12,483 nucleotides of DNA from Bacillota bacterium. GTDB taxonomy: Bacteria; Bacillota; Sulfobacillia; Thermaerobacterales; Thermaerobacteraceae. Within the stretch, counting starts at the first letter, position 1. Each line of letters begins with the position of its first letter. Below, piece after piece: positions 1 to 5,984 of the stretch. The translations under genes were made by a program, and so were the position numbers. The notes below the pieces were generated by a model. That model was given only the letters and a program-made list of their open reading frames with translations, did not search any database and was not told the DNA's origin. The stretch is taken from the NCBI GenBank assembly GCA_003242195.1, contig QGUQ01000019.1:1-12483 (forward strand). The letters are read 5' to 3'.

Positions 1-485
1 CGGGGAAACCCGGGGGCCGGGTTTGCCGGGCCCGCGGCGGCCGGCCGGGGCCCCCGCGCCCCCGCCCCGGGGCCCCGGCCGGCCGCCGCCCGGGCCACCG
101 CCCGGCCGGCCGCCTCGGCGAGCCGCGCGGCCACGCGTTTTCCGGTGGCCAGATCCCGGTCCAGCGTGTCCTCATCGAGCCCGGCCGTGGCCAGGGCTCG
201 CGCCCGGACCTCGGGCGGAAGGGCGCGCACGGCGGCGCGCAGCGTATAGAGAGCCACCAGCAGGTCGTCCAGCTGGCCGACGATGGGGAGGAACCCCGGC
301 AGGGGGTCGATGGGGGACAGCAGGTAAGCCAACCCGCCCATGAGCACTCGCCGCGGTCCCGGCGCGGCGACACCGTCCCGCAGGACCACCCGGGCCAGGT
401 GCACGTACCGGGGAAGGCGGCCCAGGACGGGGCGCAGTTCCTGCAAGATCTCGAGCCAGCCGGGGGATCGGTGGTTGCCAGACAA
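1..485 (-). CDS. DUF1232 (YkvA-like) protein, 3' end cut by window edge
   Basis: This is a small putative membrane-associated protein of unknown function. The start is TTG at 485-483, chosen because GGAGGGG on the minus strand (about 492-498) sits about 6 nt upstream. It stays open for 161 codons to the left edge. Residues 54-67 read YLLSPIDPLPGFLP, followed by a G-Q-L-D-D-L-L stretch (70-76). This is the hallmark of the DUF1232/YkvA family, where a hydrophobic hairpin carries S-P-I-D and L-D-D motifs. Residues 86-130 are charged and helical in character. From about residue 131 the sequence becomes a low-complexity Ala/Gly/Pro/Arg tail, encoded by the very G+C-rich bases 1-100. That tail is unusual for the family, and the stop codon is not seen. 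The gene is divergent from the acetoacetyl-CoA synthetase gene. Family assignment is fairly sure; the role is unknown. Confidence 0.8.
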   Translation of the reverse strand, partial: MSGNHRSPGWLEILQELRPVLGRLPRYVHLARVVLRDGVAAPGPRRVLMGGLAYLLSPIDPLPGFLPIVGQLDDLLVALYTLRAAVRALPPEVRARALATAGLDEDTLDRDLATGKRVAARLAEAAGRAVARAAAGRGPGAGARGPRPAAAGPANPAPGFP

Positions 486-809
486 AGGAATCCCCTCCGT
501 TTCCGGCACGTTCAGCGCAGGCGCCCCGCCGGCTCGACCGGCGGGCGCTGTAGGGCGCGGTCCCGTCCCGTACCTGTTCCCTTTATACGACCGCGGGACG
601 GGCCCGGTTCCCCACAGGGAAGACATTCCGCGCCGGGGCAGGATTCGGGGCGGTTCCTGCCAACTCATTGGGTGCCGGCCCGGTCGCGGCCCGTATCACC
701 GCCCCATCCCCGCGGGCGCCACGTACGGGCGGTGACCGGTATGCCGCCGGCAGGAGGCCGGGTGGCCTGGCCCGTTGGGGGCGCGAGCGTCACGAGGGGG
801 GTGTGCAGC
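486..809. other. Divergent intergenic region
   Basis: This 324-bp gap separates the minus-strand DUF1232 gene from the plus-strand acetoacetyl-CoA synthetase gene. It holds a G+C-rich palindrome (525-545) next to the DUF1232 ribosome-binding site. It also holds one A+T-richer spot at 582-587 that reads TATAAA on the minus strand and could be a -10 for the DUF1232 gene, although no good -35 is seen 16-18 nt upstream. TTCCC-CACA-GGGAA at about 609-622 is a small inverted repeat. I see no convincing plus-strand promoter. A long in-frame extension of the synthetase into this gap is possible by reading frame, but it lacks family similarity and a ribosome-binding site. Confidence 0.4.
525..545. repeat. 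G+C-rich inverted repeat upstream of DUF1232 gene
   Basis: CCCGCCGG (525-532) and CCGGCGGG (538-545) form a perfect 8-bp stem around a 5-nt CTCGA loop. The pairing continues outward with one bulged C. The element lies in the expected 5' leader of the minus-strand DUF1232 gene, about 27 nt upstream of its Shine-Dalgarno. No T-run follows on either strand, so it is not a standard terminator. It could be a leader hairpin or a protein-binding site. Confidence 0.4.
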
Positions 810-2810
810 ATGCCCGCCGTGGAGGAGGGCCTCTTGCTCTGGGAGCCCTCGGCGGATTTCAAGGAACGCTCGGAGATGCGGCGCTACATGCGCTGGCTGG
901 CCGAGCGGAAAGGGCTCCGCTTCGACACCTACCACGATCTCTGGCGCTGGTCGGTGGGCGACCTGGAGGCGTTCTGGGCCTCCATCTGGGAATACTTCGA
1001 GATCCGGGCGTCCCGGCCCTACGAGCGGGTGCTGGCCAGCCGTACCATGCCGGGAGCCCGGTGGTTTTCCGGTGCCGAGCTGAACTACGCCGAGCACGCC
1101 CTGCGCCGGGCGAGCCAGGAGCATCCCGCGGTCCTCTTCGCGTCGGAAGACCGGCCCCTCGCCGCCCTGTCTTGGAACGATCTGCGCGCGCAGGTCGCGG
1201 CGGTGGCGGCCGCCCTGCGTAACCTGGGCGTCGGCCGGGGCGACCGGGTGGCCGCGTACGTTCCCAACATCCCCGAGGCGCTTGTGGCGTTCCTGGCCAC
1301 GGCCAGCATCGGCGCCATCTGGTCCAGTTGTTCCCCGGACTTCGGCTCGCCCAGCGTCGCCGACCGCTTCCGGCAGATCGAGCCCAAGGTGCTGATCGCC
1401 GTCGACGGTTATCGCTATAACGGCCGTCCCTATGATCGCCGTCCGGTGGTGGCGGAGCTGCAGGGACAACTCCCCGGCCTGGAGACGACGGTGCTGATCC
1501 CCTATCTGGACCCCGGGGCCGGGACGGCTGGCTTCCCGGGCAAGACGGTGCGGTGGGACGAGCTCCTGCGGGAAGGCGGCCCCCTGGCCTTCGAGCAGGT
1601 GCCCTTCGACCACCCGCTGTGGATCCTCTACAGCTCCGGCACCACGGGGCTGCCGAAGCCCATCGTCCAGGGCCACGGCGGCATCCTGCTGGAGCACCTG
1701 AAGATGACCGCGCTCCACTGCGACCTCCGCCCGGGCGACCGGTTCTTCTGGTTCACCACCACCGGTTGGATGATGTGGAACTTCCTCATCGGCGGCCTGC
1801 TGGTGGGGAGTACCATCCTGCTCTACGACGGCAGCCCGGGGTACCCCGACATGAACACCCTCTGGCGCTTCGCCGAGGAGACCCGTATGACCCTCTTCGG
1901 CACCAGCGCCGCCTACATCAGCGCCTGCATGAAGGCGGGCGTCGAGCCCGGGCGCGACTTCGACCTTTCGGCCCTGAAGTCCATCGGCTCCACGGGGTCG
2001 CCCCTGTCGCCGGAAGGGTTCCTCTGGGTGTACGACCGCGTCAAGCAGGACCTCTGGCTGGCCTCCGTCAGCGGCGGCACCGACCTTTGCACCGCCTTCG
2101 TAGGCGGCTGCCCGCTGCTGCCCGTGTACGCGGGCGAGCTGCAGTGTCGCTGCCTGGGCGCCGACGTGCAGGCCTTCGACGAGCAGGGCCGGCCGGTGAT
2201 CGACGAGGTGGGCGAGCTGGTGATCGTCCAGCCCATGCCCTCCATGCCCCTGTTCTTCTGGAACGATCCCGGCGACCGCCGCTACCGCGAGAGTTACTTC
2301 GAGATGTACCCCGGCGTGTGGCGCCACGGCGACTGGATCAAGATCACGTCGCGGGGTAGCGCCGTGATCTACGGCCGCTCCGACTCCACCATCAACCGCA
2401 TGGGCGTGCGCATGGGCACCAGTGAGATCTATCGCGTGGTCGAGGACGTGCCCGAGGTGGTCGACAGCCTGGTGGTCGACGTGGAGCTGCCGGGGCGCGG
2501 TCCCTACATGCCCTTGTTCGTGGTGCTCCGGGAAGGGGTGGAGCTGGACGACGCCCTGCGGGACCGCATCCGCCAGCGCATCCGCACCGCCCTCTCTCCG
2601 CGCCACGTGCCGGACGACATCGTGGCCGTGCCCGAGGTGCCCCGGACATTGAACGGGAAGAAGCTGGAGGTGCCCATCAAGAAGCTCCTCCTGGGCGTGC
2701 CGCGGGAGAAGGCGGTCAACCCGGACTCCATGAGCAACCCCCACTCCCTCCGGTTCTTTGAGGAATTCGCGCGGCAGCTGCGGGACGGGATGGGGGAGGC
2801 GACCGGCTGA
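810..2810 (+). CDS. aacS: Acetoacetyl-CoA synthetase (acetoacetate-CoA ligase)
   Basis: This cytosolic ANL-superfamily enzyme activates acetoacetate with ATP and CoA to give acetoacetyl-CoA, AMP and PPi (EC 6.2.1.16). It serves ketone-body or polyhydroxybutyrate-linked carbon use. The 666-residue product matches the family's usual length of about 650. An ACS-type N-terminal cap covers roughly residues 1-100. The AMP-binding P-loop YSSGTTGLPK starts at residue 274. TTTGWMMWN lies about 40 residues further on, the SGGTD motif follows, and HGDW has its Asp at 508. The hinge-region motif DSTINRMGVRMGTSEIYR (from 525) and the C-terminal PRTLNGKKLEVP, with the catalytic lysine at about 617/618, are typical of acetoacetyl-CoA rather than acetyl-CoA synthetases. 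ATG 810 is chosen because GAGGGGG (794-800) precedes it by 9 nt and the synthetase similarity begins there. An in-frame opening reaches back to 399 but looks non-coding. The gene appears monocistronic. Confidence 0.92.
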   Translation: MPAVEEGLLLWEPSADFKERSEMRRYMRWLAERKGLRFDTYHDLWRWSVGDLEAFWASIWEYFEIRASRPYERVLASRTMPGARWFSGAELNYAEHALRRASQEHPAVLFASEDRPLAALSWNDLRAQVAAVAAALRNLGVGRGDRVAAYVPNIPEALVAFLATASIGAIWSSCSPDFGSPSVADRFRQIEPKVLIAVDGYRYNGRPYDRRPVVAELQGQLPGLETTVLIPYLDPGAGTAGFPGKTVRWDELLREGGPLAFEQVPFDHPLWILYSSGTTGLPKPIVQGHGGILLEHLKMTALHCDLRPGDRFFWFTTTGWMMWNFLIGGLLVGSTILLYDGSPGYPDMNTLWRFAEETRMTLFGTSAAYISACMKAGVEPGRDFDLSALKSIGSTGSPLSPEGFLWVYDRVKQDLWLASVSGGTDLCTAFVGGCPLLPVYAGELQCRCLGADVQAFDEQGRPVIDEVGELVIVQPMPSMPLFFWNDPGDRRYRESYFEMYPGVWRHGDWIKITSRGSAVIYGRSDSTINRMGVRMGTSEIYRVVEDVPEVVDSLVVDVELPGRGPYMPLFVVLREGVELDDALRDRIRQRIRTALSPRHVPDDIVAVPEVPRTLNGKKLEVPIKKLLLGVPREKAVNPDSMSNPHSLRFFEEFARQLRDGMGEATG

Positions 2811-2887
2811 GCGCGGCGAGCTGGCCCGCCGCGACGGTGGCTGCCGTCACGGCGGTGCTCGCATACGGTGGCGGAGGAGCAAACGGA

Positions 2888-2927
2888 GCAAGGCCGAGCC
2901 GGGTCCAAGGCCCCGGCTCGGCCTTGC
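2888..2927. terminator. Strong hairpin between convergent aacS and sdpI
   Basis: Bases 2888-2903 and 2912-2927 form a perfect 16-bp stem with an 8-nt loop. It lies 77 nt after the aacS stop and 55 nt beyond the sdpI stop on the other strand. No T-run follows directly. On the plus strand a loose T-rich stretch (CTTTTCCTTT) comes about 20 nt later, and on the minus strand only TCCGTTTG follows. Its strength and its position between converging genes suggest a bidirectional transcription end or an mRNA 3'-protecting hairpin rather than a textbook intrinsic terminator. Confidence 0.6.
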
Positions 2928-2957
2928 CTGGGATGCCTTCCTCGGGCTTTTCCTTTC

Positions 2958-2980
2958 GAGGCCTGTGCTTACAAGGCCTC
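2958..2980. repeat. Short inverted repeat next to sdpI stop
   Basis: GAGGCCT (2958-2964) and AGGCCTC (2974-2980) can form a 7-bp stem with a 9-nt loop, ending 2 nt before the sdpI stop codon. It has no T-run on either strand. It may be a minor part of the convergent transcription end, or chance in G+C-rich DNA. Confidence 0.25.
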
Positions 2981-2982
2981 CC

Positions 2983-3708
2983 TCAGCCATCCTGCCGGCT
3001 GGCCTTCCCCTGCCGCCAGATCCAGTAGGAGTACACCACCGGGCCCAGGCCAGCCACGGTGAGGCTGGTCAATATGGCGGCGACGAGCCAGGGACCGCCC
3101 GCCAGCCCTCCCGCCGCGATGGCCAGGCCGCCCAGGACGAAGAGCCGGCCTCCCATGCGGTGGGTTCGGCGCCAGACTTCTTCATCGGCCAGGGTCCAGG
3201 GGGTGCGGATGCCGACGAAATAGTTGTGGCGCACCTGGCCCATGACGTTCCCCAGCAACACCAGGAGGAGGCCGACCGCCACCGGCATGATCCGGTCCAT
3301 GGCCACCGGCACGCCCAGGCCGGCCAGGATCACCAGGACGTGGACGCCCACCATGAACAGGACGGTCGCCAGGCGTATGAGGTCAAAGGCTCCGGAGAAG
3401 CGGCGGTAGTTCTCGCCCCGGGGATCCAGCGCCGGCAAGAAGCGCATCAACAGGGCCAGGGCCGCCGCCGTCCCAATAGGCATCCAGGCGGCGAAGCTCT
3501 TGTGGGCCCAATCGTCCGGCCGGCCGGCGGCGTCCCAGTGGATGATCATCTGCTCCGGTAACCGGGGATAGACGGCCGCTGTGGCCGCAGCCGCGGCCAG
3601 CAACACCAGCCAGATCACCCGGTCGATGGACGTGCCACCGGCGCCGGGACCGCCGCCCTCGCCGCGAGCGGGCTCCTTCATTCCGGCCGCGCCAGCTCCA
3701 TCAGCCAT
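2983..3708 (-). CDS. sdpI: SdpI-family membrane protein (DUF1648 + SdpI)
   Basis: This is a polytopic inner-membrane protein of 241 residues. Six hydrophobic segments are visible near residues 28-47, 71-94, 113-133, 139-158, 188-204 and 209-232. The N-terminal half carries the DUF1648 pattern Y-x-x-L-P-E-Q-M-I-I-H-W-D-A-x-G. Then comes the SdpI signature: L-L-G-N, R-H-N-Y-F-V-G-I-R-T-P-W-T-L, a conserved Trp, and T-H-R-M-G-G. In Bacillus subtilis, SdpI gives immunity to the SdpC killing factor and sequesters the repressor SdpR at the membrane. Many genomes carry sdpRI without the toxin, so here the trigger is unknown. ATG 3708 is chosen because AGGAGGTG sits 7 nt upstream. This makes a 31-nt overlap with sdpR and implies coupled translation. 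A second ATG at 3681 would give an ATGA junction with sdpR but has a poorer ribosome-binding site. Confidence 0.85.
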   Translation of the reverse strand: MADGAGAAGMKEPARGEGGGPGAGGTSIDRVIWLVLLAAAAATAAVYPRLPEQMIIHWDAAGRPDDWAHKSFAAWMPIGTAAALALLMRFLPALDPRGENYRRFSGAFDLIRLATVLFMVGVHVLVILAGLGVPVAMDRIMPVAVGLLLVLLGNVMGQVRHNYFVGIRTPWTLADEEVWRRTHRMGGRLFVLGGLAIAAGGLAGGPWLVAAILTSLTVAGLGPVVYSYWIWRQGKASRQDG

Positions 3709-3947
3709 GCCAGCACCTCCTGGAACACGGTGGTGTTAAGGGAGTAGACGATGTGCTGACCTCGGCGCTCATCCACCACGAGATTGGCCTGCTTCAGGAG
3801 GGCGAGATGGTGGGAGATGCTCGCCCGGGTGACGGGGAAGTGGGCGGCGATCTCGCCTGCCGTCATGTCACGCTCCCGCAGCAGCCGCAGGATGGCGCGC
3901 CGGGTGGGATCGGCCAGAGCCTTGAAGACGGATTGCGGGTTGCTCAC
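3678..3947 (-). CDS. sdpR: ArsR-family repressor, SdpR-like
   Basis: This 89-residue winged-helix repressor probably controls its own operon with sdpI. It opens with SVFKALADPTRRAILRLL, a typical ArsR/SdpR N-terminus. The helix-turn-helix spans about residues 28-52 (MTAGEIAAHFPVTRASISHH), and the wing about 57-70 ends in YSLNTT, which is characteristic of the SdpR group. The metal-binding ELCVCDL-type motif of true ArsR/SmtB sensors is absent, so no metal is likely sensed. GTG 3947 is chosen because SdpR homology starts there and GGGGGAAGAAGG lies just upstream. The frame is open back to an ATG at 4094, but that ATG lies inside the predicted -35 box. In B. subtilis, SdpI inactivates SdpR by membrane capture, and the same circuit is inferred here. 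Confidence 0.87.
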   Translation of the reverse strand: MSNPQSVFKALADPTRRAILRLLRERDMTAGEIAAHFPVTRASISHHLALLKQANLVVDERRGQHIVYSLNTTVFQEVLAWLMELARPE

Positions 3948-4031
3948 GCCCTTCTTCCCCCGCTGCGGCTGGCCGCACGTTCGCTGCCGTGCAGCTCGCC
4001 GCCTTTTGAGTGCTGGCACCCCTAACTCGTC

Positions 4032-4050
4032 GATATTTTGACAGATATCT
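4032..4050. promoter_or_regulatory. Palindromic A+T-rich candidate SdpR operator
   Basis: GATAT (4032-4036) and ATATC (4045-4049) form an inverted repeat, overlapped by the perfect palindrome AGATATCT (4043-4050). It is an A+T island in very G+C-rich DNA, placed roughly 10-27 nt downstream of the expected sdpR transcription start. ArsR-family repressors usually bind A+T-rich dyads at or near their own promoter, so autoregulation is a reasonable inference. The same stretch has TTGACA on the plus strand (4038-4043), but no matching -10 follows. Confidence 0.4.
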
Positions 4051-4065
4051 AAATGTTCCACGACC

Positions 4066-4094
4066 AGTATCGCGAAAACCCGTTCCGCCGTCAA
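4066..4094 (-). promoter_or_regulatory. Sigma-A-type promoter for sdpRI
   Basis: On the minus strand, TTGACG (plus 4089-4094) is followed after exactly 17 nt by GATACT (plus 4066-4071). The matches to consensus are 5/6 and 4/6. Transcription would start near 4059, giving a leader of about 110 nt before the GTG of sdpR. The candidate operator lies immediately downstream. Confidence 0.5.
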
Positions 4095-4272
4095 CGGAGA
4101 AACAACGCCCGATCAGGTTGCTGGCGACTACCCGCAGGATGCTTCGGTTCCCGGGTGTGTAATCCCCGCGCGTCCCATTGGGAAGCCGGGCGCGGTCGCC
4201 GGGGTTGGTCGCCACCGGCAGCTCCTGCCATTATGTGACATGGCTTGCCGGTTTGGACCAGGAAACAAGAGC

Positions 4273-4301
4273 TTGACAACCGTGTAACGACTGGGTAAAT
4301 T
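4273..4301 (+). promoter_or_regulatory. Sigma-A-type promoter for the sugar ABC operon
   Basis: A perfect -35 TTGACA (4273-4278) and TAAATT (4296-4301) are separated by 17 nt. The expected start is near 4308. It is the best vegetative promoter match in the window and faces the ABC genes. The 178 bp between this promoter and the sdpR promoter show no ORF or clear further element, apart from short partial dyads. Confidence 0.65.
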
Positions 4302-4538
4302 CCAAAGGGGTTGTTAGCACTCACCGCTTTCAGCTGCTAAAGCCTGCGTAGGCCAAGTGCGGCGCTGTGACGCGCCATTTTTCTCGCTTTCTGCCTGCCT
4401 CGTACACGACGGCGTTCGCTCTGTAGGCAGTCGAGCATCGAGAAGCCTTCGTTTTCGCATGTTCCTGCCGGCGAGGGTGTCTTGCCTTGCCGCCCGGCGT
4501 CGCCCGGGCCGGCCCAGAACTGCGAAGGCGGGAGGTGG
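4302..4538 (+). other. Leader (5' UTR) of the ABC operon
   Basis: About 230 nt lie between the predicted transcription start and the binding-protein start codon. TTAGCA (4314-4319) and TGCTAA (4335-4340) form a 6-bp inverted repeat straddling the start of the transcript. GCTTT/AAAGC (4326-4330/4339-4343) pairs inside it. CTGCCT (4391-4396) can pair with AGGCAG (4425-4430). A small terminator-like hairpin lies at 4361-4382. I do not recognise a known riboswitch class, a T-box or a convincing leader peptide. The early dyad could be a repressor site; no LacI-type regulator is encoded in the window. Confidence 0.35.
4361..4382 (+). terminator. Possible attenuator in the ABC operon leader
   Basis: GGCGC (4361-4365) pairs with GCGCC (4372-4376) across a 6-nt loop and is followed by ATTTTT (4377-4382). 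The 5-bp stem is short, so termination would be partial at best. Its position between promoter and first gene makes attenuation possible, but an antiterminator partner is not obvious. Confidence 0.25.
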
Positions 4539-5984
4539 ATGACGGTGCGGCGATTGTCCGGCTGGAGCAAGGGCGGCGGATGGCGCCGCTGGCTGTCGGT
4601 CCTGCTGGTTGCAGCCTTTGTCCCCTTTATCGTGAGCGGTTGCGGCAACCAACAGCAGCAAGAGGCCACGACGGCTCCGGGCGGTGGGGCCGGTGCGGGG
4701 CAGGACGGCGTGGAGACCGTCACCCTGCGCGCCATGACCATCGGTAAGCCCACGGAGCGGTACCGGTTCGACAACCTGAAGGACGCCGTGGAGCGCCTCA
4801 ACCAGAAGCTGGAGGAAGAGGGCGCCAAGGTCCGCGTGCAGCTGGAAGGGCAGCACGAGGACCGGCCGTGGGACGAGTACAAGCAGCGCTTCATCCTTGC
4901 CGCCGAGGCGGGGAAGGCACCCGACATCATCCTGAGCGGGCATGAGGACGTGGCGCCGTGGGCGGCGGCGGGTCACATCATCCCGCTGGACGAGTACGTC
5001 CGCGACCATCCGGTATACGAGGACATCTTCCCGAAGCTGTGGGAATCCGTGACGCTGGACGGCAAGATCTGGGGCATCCCCCAGGACACCGAGGCGCGGC
5101 CCCTGTATTTCTGGAAGTCGCACCTGAAGAAGCTCGGGTGGACCGATGAACAGATCGAATCGCTGCCCGAGCGCATTCGCAAGGGCGAGTTCACCCTGGA
5201 CGACTTGCTGGAGACGGCCAAGCAGCTCCAGGACAAGGGCATCGTCCCGGCGGGGCAGGGCTTCTGGACGCGGGGGCAGCCCGGGGTTGACTTCTACATG
5301 TTCTATCTGGCCTTCGGCGGCCAGATGCAGGATCCGGAGACCGGCAAGCTGGTCCTGGACAAGCAGGCCCTGCTGAAGGAGTACGAGTTCTTCGCCCGCG
5401 CCAGCCAGGAGCTGGGCGTGATGAAGCCGTCGCTGTTGGGGACGGAGTGGCCCATCTGGCACCGGGCCGTCACGGGCAAGCAGGTGGCCATGTGGGTCGG
5501 CGGTTCCTGGATGGTGGCCGAGTGGAAGGACCAGTACGGCCTGACGGATGAGGACGTGGCGGACCTGGGTTACGCGTTGCTGCCTTCGGGCGAGAAGGGC
5601 AAGCCGGGCGTGACCCTGTCGCACCCGCTGGTCTACATGGTCACCAAGTACTCCAAGCACCCGGACCTGGCGGCGCGGCTCATCCTGGAGGCCACCAACG
5701 CCGAGTTCAACACGCGCCACGCCGTGGAGAGCAACCACCTGGCCATCATGCAGTCGCAGCTGGAGAACCCGGACTACAAGAGCGACAAGCTGCTGAGCGA
5801 CATCGCCTACATGGTGGAGCACGCCGGGTTCGTGCCGCTGCACGAGCAGTTCGGCAACTATGACCAGGCCATCTATCGCGGGCTCTCCGCGGTGGTGGCG
5901 GGCCAGATGAAGCCGCAGCAGGCGGTGGACACCGTGGTCCGGCAGTTGCAGTCGCAGCTAGGGGACGAGGTGATCATCCGGTGA
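4539..5984 (+). CDS. ABC transporter sugar-binding lipoprotein (CUT1 type)
   Basis: This is an extracellular solute-binding protein of 481 residues, the ligand receptor of the importer encoded by the next three genes. A basic N-terminus (R-W-S-K, W-R-R-W) and hydrophobic core (about 18-32) lead to the lipobox VSGC, so Cys35 is the probable lipid anchor. A Gln/Gly-rich linker (about 38-60) follows. The mature part has the family 1 binding-protein layout: the K-A-P-D-I-I-L segment, a G-x-I-I-P-L-D-E-Y segment and G-K-I-W-G-I-P-Q-D near the first third, then W-V-G-G-S-W in the middle. Many aromatic residues suggest a carbohydrate ligand, but the specific sugar cannot be told. ATG 4539 follows GGAGG (4531-4535) by only 3 nt. 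GTG 4545, with 9 nt spacing, is an equally plausible start. The stop overlaps the next gene (GTGA). Confidence 0.85.
   Translation: MTVRRLSGWSKGGGWRRWLSVLLVAAFVPFIVSGCGNQQQQEATTAPGGGAGAGQDGVETVTLRAMTIGKPTERYRFDNLKDAVERLNQKLEEEGAKVRVQLEGQHEDRPWDEYKQRFILAAEAGKAPDIILSGHEDVAPWAAAGHIIPLDEYVRDHPVYEDIFPKLWESVTLDGKIWGIPQDTEARPLYFWKSHLKKLGWTDEQIESLPERIRKGEFTLDDLLETAKQLQDKGIVPAGQGFWTRGQPGVDFYMFYLAFGGQMQDPETGKLVLDKQALLKEYEFFARASQELGVMKPSLLGTEWPIWHRAVTGKQVAMWVGGSWMVAEWKDQYGLTDEDVADLGYALLPSGEKGKPGVTLSHPLVYMVTKYSKHPDLAARLILEATNAEFNTRHAVESNHLAIMQSQLENPDYKSDKLLSDIAYMVEHAGFVPLHEQFGNYDQAIYRGLSAVVAGQMKPQQAVDTVVRQLQSQLGDEVIIR

Noticed and set aside
399..809. 137-residue N-terminal extension of the acetoacetyl-CoA synthetase
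   Set aside because: It is Arg/Pro/Gly-rich without family similarity. ATG 810 has a ribosome-binding site and gives the normal family length.
696..2744. Long open minus-strand frame (682 codons) inside the acetoacetyl-CoA synthetase gene
   Set aside because: It is His/Gly/Ala/Arg-rich with no recognisable domain, and arises because third-position G/C codons avoid stops on the opposite strand. The plus-strand gene has full family motifs.
4038..4043. Plus-strand TTGACA near the sdpR operator as a second promoter for the ABC operon
   Set aside because: No acceptable -10 lies 16-18 nt downstream, and the 4273-4301 promoter is far better.
4314..5843. Long minus-strand frame opposite the sugar-binding lipoprotein
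   Set aside because: It has no domain or ribosome-binding site, has shadow-like composition (Leu/Arg/His/Gln), and covers the operon promoter leader.
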